The notes under the pieces: model-generated
What the model saw: the letters and a program-made list of their open reading frames with translations, nothing else
Database searches by the model: none
Told to the model about the DNA's origin: nothing
Position numbers and translations under genes: made by a program
Assembly (NCBI RefSeq): GCF_007858535.1
Contig: NZ_CP040174.1
Coordinates: forward strand, 1,798,001-1,862,000
Length of the DNA stretch: 64,000 nt
Reading direction: 5' to 3'
DNA from: Arthrobacter sp. UKPF54-2
GTDB lineage: Bacteria > Actinomycetota > Actinomycetes > Actinomycetales > Micrococcaceae
In this document: in pieces, positions 9,073-17,231 of the stretch
Layout of the letters: each line of letters opens with the position of its first letter
Numbering within the stretch: the stretch's first letter is position 1

Positions 9073-9881
9073 TGGCGGCCCCGGCCCTCGAGCCGGCCGG
9101 CTTCGCCACGCTCCTGGTCGAGGAACGCCCCGACCGGGTGGTCGTGCTGCTCAACCGCCCCGAGGTCCGCAACGCGATCGACCAGCAGATGGTCGACGAG
9201 CTGCACCGGGTCTGCGCCTACCTGGAGCAGACGCCCAAGGTGCTGGTGATCGCGGGCACGGAGGGAGTGTTCGCCTCCGGCGCGGACATCTCCCAGCTGC
9301 GCGAACGCCGCCGCGACGACGCGCTGCAGGGCATCAACTCGACCATCTTCGTCCGGATCGCCAAGCTGCCCATGCCGGTCATCGCCGCCATCGACGGCTT
9401 CTGCCTCGGCGGCGGCGCCGAGCTGGCCTACGCGGCCGACTTCCGGCTCGGCACACCCGGGATCCGGATCGGCAACCCCGAGACGGGCCTCGGCATCCTG
9501 GCCGCCGCGGGCGCCAGCTGGCGGCTCAAGGAGCTGGTGGGGGAGCCCGTGGCCAAGGAAATCCTGCTGGCCGGCGCGGTGTTTCGGGCCGACCGGGCGC
9601 TCGCCGTCGGACTCATTACCGAGATCCACGAGCCCGAGCAGCTGATGGACGCCGCCCACGCGCTGGCGGACCGGATCGCGCAGCAGGACCCGCTCGCGGT
9701 GCGGATCACCAAGTCGGTGTTCCACGCCCCGGCGGAGGCACACCCGCTGATCGACCAGCTGGCGCAGGGGATCCTCTTCGAATCGCAAGCGAAGTTCGAC
9801 CGCATGCAGGCCTTCCTTGATAAGAAGTCAGCCAAGAAATCAGCCAAAGAACCAGGCCCGAATTCAGACCGGAAGAAGTAA
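9072..9881 (+). CDS. paaF: Enoyl-CoA hydratase/isomerase family protein (PaaF candidate)
   Basis: This 269 aa crotonase has FASGADIS at residues 67-74, the oxyanion-hole segment GFCLGGGAELA at 109-119 with the catalytic Glu117, and GNPETGLG with Glu137. Both catalytic glutamates are present, which supports true hydratase activity. The GTG start overlaps the thiolase stop by one base (TAGTG), so translation is coupled. The C-terminus has a lysine-rich tail (DKKSAKKSAKEPGPNSDRKK) not needed for the fold. The operon partners and operator suggest the 2,3-dehydroadipyl-CoA hydratase step of phenylacetate catabolism; the exact letter is inferred. Confidence 0.8.
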   Translation: MAAPALEPAGFATLLVEERPDRVVVLLNRPEVRNAIDQQMVDELHRVCAYLEQTPKVLVIAGTEGVFASGADISQLRERRRDDALQGINSTIFVRIAKLPMPVIAAIDGFCLGGGAELAYAADFRLGTPGIRIGNPETGLGILAAAGASWRLKELVGEPVAKEILLAGAVFRADRALAVGLITEIHEPEQLMDAAHALADRIAQQDPLAVRITKSVFHAPAEAHPLIDQLAQGILFESQAKFDRMQAFLDKKSAKKSAKEPGPNSDRKK

Positions 9882-9883
9882 AC

Positions 9884-10756
9884 ATGAGCAACTCGGCACT
9901 CCCCTCGAATCTCCCCGCGACCGTCGGAGTGCTCGGCGGCGGCCGCATGGGCGCGGGCATCGCCCATGCCTTCCTGGTCAACGGCGCCAACGTGCTCGTC
10001 GTCGAGCGCGACGAGCAGTCCGCCGAGGCGGCCCGGGAGCGCGTGGAATCAGCGGCGGCCAAGAGCATTGAGCGCGGCGCCACTGACGCCAACCTCGACG
10101 AGATGGTCTCCCGGCTCTCCGTGACCGTGGACTATGACGACTTCAAGGACCGCCAGCTCGTCGTCGAAGCCGTACCCGAAGACTGGGACCTCAAGGTGGC
10201 CTCGTTGCGCGGAATCGAGCAGCGGCTCGCAGCCGACGCGTACCTCGCCTCCAACACCTCCTCGCTCTCCGTCAACGGCCTGGCCCGCGAGCTGAAGCGC
10301 CCGCAGAACTTCCTGGGCCTGCACTTCTTCAACCCGGTCCCGGCATCCACTCTGATCGAGGTGGTCCTCGGGGAACAGACGTCCGAGGCCCTCGCCCACG
10401 CCGCCCGCGGCTGGGTGGAAGCCCTCGGCAAGACCGCCGTCGTGGTCAACGACGCCCCGGGATTCGCTTCCTCACGGCTGGGCGTCGCGATCGCGCTCGA
10501 AGCGATGCGCATGGTGGAGGAAGGCGTCGCCTCGGCCGAGGACATCGACAACGCCATGGTCCTGGGCTACAAACACCCCACCGGCCCGCTGCGCACCACC
10601 GACATCGTGGGCCTGGACGTCCGGCTGGGCATCGCCGAATACCTGGCCTCCACCCTGGGCGAGCGCTTTGCCCCGCCGCAGATCCTCCGGGACAAGGTGG
10701 CCCGCGGTGAACTCGGACGCAAGACCGGCAAAGGCTTCTTCGACTGGACCACCTGA
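9884..10756 (+). CDS. paaH: 3-hydroxyacyl-CoA dehydrogenase (PaaH-like, single module)
   Basis: This 290 aa NAD-dependent enzyme oxidises 3-hydroxyadipyl-CoA (inferred) to the 3-oxo form. The Rossmann dinucleotide motif is GVLGGGRMGAGIAHAF. The LGLHFFNPVP segment contains the catalytic histidine, and NDAPGFASSRLG and the C-terminal KTGKGFFDW are family hallmarks. E. coli PaaH has a duplicated C-terminal module and is much longer; this one resembles the short 3-hydroxybutyryl-CoA dehydrogenase form. It starts 2 bp after the hydratase stop in the paaJ-paaF operon. Confidence 0.82.
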   Translation: MSNSALPSNLPATVGVLGGGRMGAGIAHAFLVNGANVLVVERDEQSAEAARERVESAAAKSIERGATDANLDEMVSRLSVTVDYDDFKDRQLVVEAVPEDWDLKVASLRGIEQRLAADAYLASNTSSLSVNGLARELKRPQNFLGLHFFNPVPASTLIEVVLGEQTSEALAHAARGWVEALGKTAVVVNDAPGFASSRLGVAIALEAMRMVEEGVASAEDIDNAMVLGYKHPTGPLRTTDIVGLDVRLGIAEYLASTLGERFAPPQILRDKVARGELGRKTGKGFFDWTT

Positions 10757-10762
10757 GCCTGA

Positions 10763-10796
10763 CCCGGGCGGATACTCATTGGGGGATCCGTCCGGG
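10763..10796 (+). terminator. Hairpin after the paaH operon
   Basis: Arms 10763-10773 and 10786-10796 pair over 11 bp with one mismatch and a 12-base loop. The hairpin begins 7 bp after the paaH stop. There is no T-run. Confidence 0.5.
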
Positions 10797-10857
10797 CCGT
10801 GCAGGCCCCCAGCAGGCTCCCTGCAGGCGCCGGCCGCGCGCCGCCCGGCAGCCGGGC

Positions 10858-11298
10858 CTACTCTGAGGCCCGCGAGTCGAGGGCCTTCTTCATGCCGTCC
10901 ATGGCGGGGCCGGCCAGGGACTGGAAGGCCGGCCTCACGACCGGTTCGGCGAGTTTGCGCCAGCCTTTGAGCTCGAATTCCGCGGTGTAATCGACTTTGG
11001 AGCCGGGGCCCGTGGACTCCACCTCGATGGTGTCCACCGAGATGACGGCCTTGTTCTCGCCGCGCAACGTGATGCGGCCTGCAGCCAGCTCCACCACCTC
11101 GTAGATCAGCGTCTGGCGCTTGCCACGGAACTCCGCTTCCGCCTCGTACCGGTGTCCTACCGCGACCGGCCCGTCGGAAAGCTTCCTGACCACCGGAGTT
11201 CCGGGATCCCATTCGGGCGTGTGCTCAAACGCCGAGAGGTACGCGAAGGCCTCGCCGGCCTCCAGAGCTGAGCGGACCGTGCCGGTGACTGTGATCAT
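10858..11298 (-). CDS. SRPBCC family (polyketide cyclase/START-like) protein
   Basis: This 146 aa protein opens with the strand MITVTGTVRSALEAGEAFAYLSAFEHTPEWDP, typical of SRPBCC domains in which a helix-grip fold encloses a hydrophobic pocket. The pattern continues with VDYTAEFELKGWRKL and a long C-terminal helix. The ligand is unknown. It converges on paaH and its ATG faces away from the GNAT gene that follows. Confidence 0.75.
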   Translation of the reverse strand: MITVTGTVRSALEAGEAFAYLSAFEHTPEWDPGTPVVRKLSDGPVAVGHRYEAEAEFRGKRQTLIYEVVELAAGRITLRGENKAVISVDTIEVESTGPGSKVDYTAEFELKGWRKLAEPVVRPAFQSLAGPAMDGMKKALDSRASE

Positions 11299-11398
11299 GG
11301 GCCCAGCCTACCCAGAAGTCCCCGAATGGACAGCACACCTGCCTCCGGGCCGTCCCGGGGCCGGCCGGGCGCAACGGTCCCGCGCCTAGGATGGTTCC

Positions 11399-12007
11399 GT
11401 GAACCGCATTCAACCCCTCACTCTCACCGGCCAGTACGTGGTGCTGGAGCCGCTGAGCCACGACCACCACGACGGCCTGGTGGACGCGGTCCGGGACGGC
11501 GACCTCTGGAAGCTCTGGTACACCTCCGTCCCTGCGCCGGAAGCCATGGCCGCCGAGATCGACCGGCGACTGGCACTGCAGGAGTCTGGTTCGATGCTGC
11601 CCTTCACCACCCGGCTGCTTGACCGGGCCACCGGCGTCCCGGGCCGGGTGATCGGGATGACGACCTACATGAACATCGACGCCGCCACGCCCCGGGTGGA
11701 GATCGGATCCACCTGGAACGCCGCCTCCGCGCACGGCAGCGGCAGCAACCCGGACTCCAAGTTGCTGCTGCTGCGGCACGCCTTTGAAACCCTCGGCTGC
11801 CCGGCCGTCGAGTTCCGCACGCACTGGCTCAACCACCAGTCCCGCGAGGCGATCGCGCGGCTTGGAGCCAAACAGGACGGCGTCCTGCGCAGCCACACCC
11901 GGACGGCCGACGGCGTGCTACGCGACACCGTGGTGTTTTCCATCCTGGAACACGAGTGGCCGATGGTCCGGAGCGCCCTTGAGTTCAGGCTGGCGAAGCG
12001 GCGCTAG
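11399..12007 (+). CDS. GNAT family N-acetyltransferase
   Basis: This 202 aa protein resembles ribosomal-protein-type acetyltransferases (RimJ/RimL group). It has LTGQYVVLEPLSHDHHDGL at the start, IGMTTYMNIDAATPRVEIGSTW in the core, and HWLNHQSREAIARLGAKQDG near the end, the last being the usual coenzyme-A-side helix. It begins with GTG. The target is unknown. Confidence 0.82.
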   Translation: MNRIQPLTLTGQYVVLEPLSHDHHDGLVDAVRDGDLWKLWYTSVPAPEAMAAEIDRRLALQESGSMLPFTTRLLDRATGVPGRVIGMTTYMNIDAATPRVEIGSTWNAASAHGSGSNPDSKLLLLRHAFETLGCPAVEFRTHWLNHQSREAIARLGAKQDGVLRSHTRTADGVLRDTVVFSILEHEWPMVRSALEFRLAKRR

Positions 12008-12043
12008 CGCGGGTTCGGTGGGTAGGTGGGATGAGGTGATTCC

Positions 12044-12751
12044 GTGAAAGAGCAAAATCCTGGCGGCAAGGTGGGCTGGGACGGGGCGGTCAACGCCTGG
12101 CACGTTGCCGGCAGCGTCTACCGGATGGGGCGCCGGGAGTGGCTCACCGAGGACGGCTGGCAGCAGGCCTACGACGACGGCATCCGCACCGTTATCGACC
12201 TCCGCAACCCTGAGGAAATCCACCGCCGCGACACCGACCCGCCGGTGAGCGAGGAGGCGCTGGCGGTGTTCGACGTCGTGCACGCCCCCACCGAGGACCC
12301 CTCCAACAGTGAATTCCGCGCCCTGTGCGTCCCCTACCTGAACGACCCGGCGTCCTATCCGGACAATGCCAGGATCTTCCCGGGCAAGCTCGCTGCCGTG
12401 TTCAAGGCCGTCGCGGCGGCCCGCGGCGGCGTCGTGATCCACTGCTCGGCAGGCCGGGACCGCAGCGGCATGATCGCAGCCATGCTCCAGGACCTGGCCG
12501 GAGCCGGGGAGGACGCCATTGCGCTGGCCTACGAGCGCGCCCTGCGGGCCATCAACGAACACCACCGGGTGGCCGCCACCCCGCATCCGCACGAGCGCTA
12601 CCTGCCCGAGGACGTACTCGCGCCGCTGGTCGCAGGCCGCCGGGAAAGCCTCCTGCGCTTCGTGCGGCAGGTAAAAACCGAGGAGTTCCTGGGCCACAAT
12701 GGGGTAACAGTCGGGCAAATGGCCGCCCTTATGGCCAAATTGGGGCGTTAG
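12044..12751 (+). CDS. Tyrosine/serine protein phosphatase (Cys-based, PTP loop)
   Basis: This 235 aa protein carries the phosphatase P-loop HCSAGRDRSG, with the catalytic Cys134 and Arg140. It also has the N-terminal DLRNPEEIHRRDTD segment seen in bacterial lipid/tyrosine phosphatases (Y_phosphatase3 type). Such enzymes can act on phosphotyrosine, phosphoserine or phosphoinositides. It starts with GTG, 36 bp after the GNAT stop, and may be co-transcribed with it. No signal peptide is visible. Confidence 0.85.
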   Translation: MKEQNPGGKVGWDGAVNAWHVAGSVYRMGRREWLTEDGWQQAYDDGIRTVIDLRNPEEIHRRDTDPPVSEEALAVFDVVHAPTEDPSNSEFRALCVPYLNDPASYPDNARIFPGKLAAVFKAVAAARGGVVIHCSAGRDRSGMIAAMLQDLAGAGEDAIALAYERALRAINEHHRVAATPHPHERYLPEDVLAPLVAGRRESLLRFVRQVKTEEFLGHNGVTVGQMAALMAKLGR

Positions 12752-12760
12752 AGTAACCGG

Positions 12761-14920
12761 GTGAAGACTCCCAAATACGTGCTGGTGGTGCGAATGGCGG
12801 CGGCCGCCGCTGTGCTCGCGGGCTCGTCGCTGGCCGTCCCCGCCTTCGCCGAGGCCGGGCAGGCCGGCACAACGGCCGCGACTCCGGCTGAGTCCACCGG
12901 ATCCGAACCCACACCCGCTGCCCTCAGCGACGCCGGACTGGCCGAGGCCGTCCGGAGGGACCTCGGCCTGACAGTGGAGGAATTCAACGCAGCAGGACAG
13001 CTGGCCAAGCGTGCCGCCGATGCCGCAACGACCCTCCGGGAGCTCCCGGGCTACGGGGGCATGAGCCTTAAGGGCGGCAAAATCGTCGTCCGGGGCGGCG
13101 GCGCGGAGCTGCAGTCCCGCATCGAGGAGCTGAACGCGGCAGGCCCGACGGCGGATTTCGTGCTTGAGGGCCCCGGCCCGGCCGCCGCACAGGGGCAATT
13201 GCCCGCCCTGCAGGTGGCCTCGAGCGTGGACGAGCTGTTCGAGGCCTACGTCCGCGAGGTCGGTCCGGCCGGACTGCAGGCCGTGGCCTACGCCGACGGC
13301 CACTTTGTCATCCGCACCGGTGGGACCAACACGGCCGAGGCCGCGCTGCCGGACTTCCTGCCCATGCAGCCGCCGCCGACCCAAACTTCCGCGGCGGCCA
13401 CGATGGCGGCCGCGGATTTTGTAGCACGGTACAACAATGTCCAGTTGGAAAAGGGCTCCCCGGTCACCACCCAGGCTGCGGTCGTCTCGGACCTCTTCGG
13501 CGGGCAGGGCTACGTCACGGACGGGAACTTCACGTGCTCCGACGGTTTCGGAGCCTACAACCGAACGACCGGTGCCCCGCTCGTCCTCACCGCCGGCCAC
13601 TGCAGCAATGACGGCGCCAGCCACACGACGGGCATCGAGCCGGCCACCGCCTCGAAGGCCGGGGGTGCGACGACGGCCAAGCCTGCTGTCCTCGCGCCGC
13701 TCGGAACCTTCGGGTTCAGCCAGTTCGGCGGCCCTGGCAATACGGCGACTACCACTAACCCCGGCAACTTCGGGACCGACATCGCCGTGATCAAGGACCT
13801 AGCGGCAGGCATCAGGATCCAACCGGCTGTGACCAAGTGGCGTGGCGAGGAGCCAGCATATAACACCGCGGATCCCGCAAACCCGGGGCCCACGGCCGTC
13901 AAAATCATCGGAGCGATGGCCCCGAAGGTGGGCCAGCCCGTGTGCCGGTCCGGCCGCACCACCGGATGGAGGTGCGGCACGGTCGACTCGGTCGGCATCT
14001 GGCTGATCCCCGGCCCGAAGAGTCTGCCGCCAAACTTCGCCAACGACCTCCGTGCGGTCAGGGCTTTCGATTCCACCTCGGTCACGTCGGACGGCGGTGA
14101 TTCCGGTGGCCCCTGGATCAGCGGCAACTTTGCAGTGGGTACCCACACCGCGGCCGAGAAGCAAGGCAGCACCCAATTGCGTGCCATCGCCGCCACCCTC
14201 GAGGATGCCCTGAAGCTGGTCCCGGACGTCCAACTGCAGTTGTTCCTGAACAAACCGGAACTCGTCGTACCCGCCAACCCGGCGGCTAACCCGGCGGTTA
14301 GTCCCGGGGGAGTCATCTCCGGGCAGGTTCGGGCAGCGCCCGCCTCCGCCGTAGCCGCCGGGTCTGCCGTCCGGATCACCGTCCCCGGCCAGTCGCCGAC
14401 GGACGTACCCGTGGACCAGGCAGGACACTGGTCCTTCGCCGCCCCTGCGACCGCAGGCCACCTGACCTTCACGGCAGAGACGGTCAACGGCTTCAGCCGG
14501 TCAGGTGCGGTCACTCTTGCCGTTGACGTCTCCGCGCCGGCGGCCGCCGGCGCCGCCGCCGCGGCTGGCCAGGAGGTTCCCGGCGCGGTGCCGGTGCCGG
14601 CCGCCGAGCCAGCCGGAGCGGGGGTGGCCCCTCAACCGTATGGCTTCGCGCAGCCCGGGGAGCTATCCGACGACGGTGCCGTGTCGCCTGCCCCGCCCTC
14701 GGGCCCGTCCGGGAAGACCGACGTCGTGCCGGAGGCTCAGGCCAAAGAGCCGGCGGCTGCGCCGGCGGCGGCCCCGCCAACGCGGTCCGGACAGGTGCCG
14801 GGGCCCGGCATCGAGTGGCTGCTGCCGGCTGCAGGCCTGGCAGGCGGGTCCGTCCTGCTGGCCGCCGGGCTCTTGATCCAGCGACGCCGCCGGGCCGTCA
14901 GGGCCGCGCTGACCGAGTAG
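12761..14920 (+). CDS. Secreted S1-family serine protease (streptogrisin-like) with C-terminal membrane anchor
   Basis: This 719 aa protein opens with a signal peptide (about residues 1-30). A pro-region at roughly 55-235 resembles the alpha-lytic protease prodomain. The chymotrypsin-like domain has His280 in LTAGHCS, Asp340 in GTDIAVI and Ser448 in GGDSGGPW. Residues 520-595 look like an Ig/Big-type beta domain, followed by an Ala/Pro-rich linker. The C-terminus has a hydrophobic helix (WLLPAAGLAGGSVLLAAGLL) then QRRRRA, which should tether it to the membrane; no LPXTG motif is seen. The GTG start is 9 bp after the phosphatase stop. Confidence 0.88.
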   Translation: MKTPKYVLVVRMAAAAAVLAGSSLAVPAFAEAGQAGTTAATPAESTGSEPTPAALSDAGLAEAVRRDLGLTVEEFNAAGQLAKRAADAATTLRELPGYGGMSLKGGKIVVRGGGAELQSRIEELNAAGPTADFVLEGPGPAAAQGQLPALQVASSVDELFEAYVREVGPAGLQAVAYADGHFVIRTGGTNTAEAALPDFLPMQPPPTQTSAAATMAAADFVARYNNVQLEKGSPVTTQAAVVSDLFGGQGYVTDGNFTCSDGFGAYNRTTGAPLVLTAGHCSNDGASHTTGIEPATASKAGGATTAKPAVLAPLGTFGFSQFGGPGNTATTTNPGNFGTDIAVIKDLAAGIRIQPAVTKWRGEEPAYNTADPANPGPTAVKIIGAMAPKVGQPVCRSGRTTGWRCGTVDSVGIWLIPGPKSLPPNFANDLRAVRAFDSTSVTSDGGDSGGPWISGNFAVGTHTAAEKQGSTQLRAIAATLEDALKLVPDVQLQLFLNKPELVVPANPAANPAVSPGGVISGQVRAAPASAVAAGSAVRITVPGQSPTDVPVDQAGHWSFAAPATAGHLTFTAETVNGFSRSGAVTLAVDVSAPAAAGAAAAAGQEVPGAVPVPAAEPAGAGVAPQPYGFAQPGELSDDGAVSPAPPSGPSGKTDVVPEAQAKEPAAAPAAAPPTRSGQVPGPGIEWLLPAAGLAGGSVLLAAGLLIQRRRRAVRAALTE

Positions 14921-14947
14921 GCCCAGGCGGTGCCGCCCCCTCGGCTA

Positions 14948-14982
14948 CCGGCGGGCGGGGCCGGGAGACGCCCGCCCGCCGG
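14948..14982. terminator. Bidirectional hairpin between convergent genes
   Basis: Arms 14948-14959 and 14971-14982 are exact 12-bp reverse complements (CCGGCGGGCGGG) with an 11-base loop. They lie between the 3' ends of the protease and the beta-helix gene. Confidence 0.7.
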
Positions 14983-14987
14983 GGGTA

Positions 14988-16967
14988 TCAGCCGAAATCG
15001 ACGACGTAGCTGGGTACGCCCACTGCGTCAGTCGAGACTGGCGCGCCGGTGTCGTTGACCACGTGGTCCAGCGTTCCCGCGCCCAGGTTCACGGTCAGCA
15101 GCCCGTGCAGCCTGACGCCTGGCGTGACCGGGACCTCGAAGCCGCGGGTGGCGTGGATCGAGGGATCCACGTTGGTGTAGACGTAGCTGCCGCCGCCCCA
15201 GAGTTCGTGCGACCGGACGGCATCGGCAACCTTGTACCCGGCCCAGCCGAGGACGCCGTCGTGCTGCCATGCAGCCTGGTTCGGCGCGTCGTAGGGCAAT
15301 TCGTTCTGGAAGAAGACCGTCCGGCCGCGCTCACCATTCCAGGTCACGTTGTACTTCTGGTAGTGCTCCACGAACAGGCCGGTGGCGGTGACGTCGTCGC
15401 CGTTGATGGTGACGCCGTTGTCGGCCGTGTTGGTGTCCCAGCCCACGCCGTTGCCGTGGTCCGCGCGCCAGGCCCAGATGTGGTCCAGGAGCACGCCGTC
15501 GCTGTTGACCTCGAGGCTGACGGAGGCCTTGCCCACGTGCGGGCCGCCGATGCGGAAGAACACGTCGTGCAGGGCCGTGGGGTTGGCCGGGTCCCCGTGC
15601 TTGCCGGAGGCATCCGTGTGGGAGGCGTTGCCCCTGGCCTTGCCCAGCCGCATCAGCGCCGGGGAGTTCACGGTGCCGGCGTCGATGGTGAGGCCGGCGA
15701 CCTGGACGCCGGAGACGTCCGCGACCTCCAGCGGAACGGCGCCGCCGACGGCGGTCAGGGTGGTCATGCCGAGCCCGAGGACCACGGTGTCCGCACGCTT
15801 GACCTCAAGCGTGCTGTCGATGTCGTACACGCCCGGGGTGAAGAGCAGGTTCTTGCCGCGGGCCAGCTGGACGTTGATGTCCTTGGCCGAATCGGCGGGC
15901 GTGGCCACGTAGAAGTCGGAGAGCGGCACGCTGCGTCCCGCCGTCGGACCGTTCTCCCAGGTGGTGCCGGAGGAATTTTGCCGCGCGGAGGGAACGAACA
16001 CGCAGTAGCTGCCGGCACCGTCGATGGTCAGGTACGGCTTCTCCCGGCTGACCGGGGTGCTGGCCAGCGTGGTGTACGGCGGGTCCGGGAAGGACTGTGC
16101 CGGAGCGCCGTTGACGCCGGAGAAGACCTGGTTCCAGACGGCGTTGGACCAGCCCCCGAGGGTGCTGTCGCGGACGTAGTACTGCTGCTGGGAGCCGTTG
16201 ATCACGAACCCGGTCTTGGAGTCGGCGATGAAGCCGCCGCTGGCGTACTGCGGTCCGGCGGTGCAGTAATCCATCAGGGTGAGGTTTCCGCCGGTGACGT
16301 TGACCCGCCGCATCGGGGAGGCCTGGGAGGCGGCCCAGAAGTTGGCCGAGGCGCGGCAGCCGTCCAGCCCGGTGACGTTGATGGTGAGGTTGGAGACCGA
16401 GCGCCAGAAGTTGTTCAGGGCGATGCAGTTGTCCGCGGTGAGGCAGCGGTTGTAGGTGTCCACGTGGCCGTTGATGGTCACGTCGGTGGGGGAGTTGCCT
16501 AGGCCGGCCACCTCGGTGGAGTAGCCCACCTGGATGATCAGCGGCGTCTCCGCGGTGCCGTAGGTGCCGGGCTTGAACAGCAGCGAGTAGCGGTTGGTGC
16601 CCATCTCGTCGTCGACCTGCTGGGCGGCGATCGCGTCGACGGTGGCCTGGATCTGCGCCACCGGCATGCTCGGATCGAAGACCCGGACGTTGGGACCGAA
16701 CGCGGACGCGGCGCCCGGTGCCGGCTTGGCCGCCGCGGCGGGCTTCGCCGGAGCGGACGGGGCTGGCGGGGTGGCTGGGGCTGCCGGGACGACGACGGCG
16801 GGCGGCGCGCCGGTGCCGGCGGGCACGGCGGCGGTGGCCGCGGCGCTGCCGGCCAAGGCCGCGGCGAGGGCGACGACGGCCCCGACGATCAGCCGGCCAG
16901 CGCCGTGCTGGGATTTGCGGAGGCCCGGCGGGGACGTCGGGCGGGACGGGAAGTGGGCTAGCGGCAT
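14988..16967 (-). CDS. Secreted tandem beta-helix protein, probable glucan-active hydrolase
   Basis: This 659 aa exported protein begins with a basic N-terminus and hydrophobic signal (about residues 22-50), then an Ala/Pro-rich linker. Two pectate-lyase-like segments follow, one starting near PSMPVAQIQATVDAIAAQQ and FKPGTYG, the second near LLFTPGVYDIDSTLEVKRAD. A tandem beta-helix arrangement is the architecture of GH55-type beta-1,3-glucanases, but I see no motif that proves this family, and similar proteins are often named only by fold. A LacI-type operator precedes it, and the divergent neighbours are a sugar ABC importer and a GH1 beta-glucosidase. The inferred role is extracellular depolymerisation of a beta-glucan. 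Confidence 0.75.
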   Translation of the reverse strand: MPLAHFPSRPTSPPGLRKSQHGAGRLIVGAVVALAAALAGSAAATAAVPAGTGAPPAVVVPAAPATPPAPSAPAKPAAAAKPAPGAASAFGPNVRVFDPSMPVAQIQATVDAIAAQQVDDEMGTNRYSLLFKPGTYGTAETPLIIQVGYSTEVAGLGNSPTDVTINGHVDTYNRCLTADNCIALNNFWRSVSNLTINVTGLDGCRASANFWAASQASPMRRVNVTGGNLTLMDYCTAGPQYASGGFIADSKTGFVINGSQQQYYVRDSTLGGWSNAVWNQVFSGVNGAPAQSFPDPPYTTLASTPVSREKPYLTIDGAGSYCVFVPSARQNSSGTTWENGPTAGRSVPLSDFYVATPADSAKDINVQLARGKNLLFTPGVYDIDSTLEVKRADTVVLGLGMTTLTAVGGAVPLEVADVSGVQVAGLTIDAGTVNSPALMRLGKARGNASHTDASGKHGDPANPTALHDVFFRIGGPHVGKASVSLEVNSDGVLLDHIWAWRADHGNGVGWDTNTADNGVTINGDDVTATGLFVEHYQKYNVTWNGERGRTVFFQNELPYDAPNQAAWQHDGVLGWAGYKVADAVRSHELWGGGSYVYTNVDPSIHATRGFEVPVTPGVRLHGLLTVNLGAGTLDHVVNDTGAPVSTDAVGVPSYVVDFG

Positions 16968-17015
16968 TGCTCGGCCTGCTCTCTGTGGGGGTGGCGGGGC
17001 TCCGTGCGGAAGGTT

Positions 17016-17031
17016 GTGGGAGCGCTCCCGC
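17016..17031. promoter_or_regulatory. LacI-type operator before the beta-helix gene
   Basis: GTGGGAGCGCTCCCGC contains the perfect palindrome GGGAGCGCTCCC (17018-17029) with the CG-centred form usual for LacI-family operators. It lies 49 bp upstream of the minus-strand start at 16967. Confidence 0.8.
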
Positions 17032-17093
17032 CGGGAAGCGTAACACCGGCTCCAGGTCCCGGCAAGGGATCATCCGCTGCCGATGCGGGTGGG

Positions 17094-17099
17094 TTGACA
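17094..17099 (+). promoter_or_regulatory. Consensus -35 element for the ABC importer operon
   Basis: TTGACA lies 29 bp upstream of operator site 17128. A matching -10 is less clear in the following sequence, so the exact promoter is uncertain. Confidence 0.4.
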
Positions 17100-17127
17100 A
17101 GGCCCTGTGATGTGCGACACCATCCTC

Positions 17128-17166
17128 GTGAGAGCGCTCCCACAATGGATGTGGGAGCGTTCCCAT
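17128..17166. promoter_or_regulatory. Paired LacI-type operators before the ABC importer operon
   Basis: Two near-palindromes, GTGAGAGCGCTCCCAC (17128-17143) and GTGGGAGCGTTCCCAT (17151-17166), have centres 23 bp apart, about two helical turns. Both share the half-site GTGGGAGC with the site at 17016. They precede the solute-binding protein gene and are probably bound by the LacI protein encoded at the end of the operon. Confidence 0.8.
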
Positions 17167-17231
17167 GAGGGTGACGGGACGCCATGAGTCCGCACCCGCC
17201 CCATCACCCACCCTGACGAAGGAGTCCCCGC

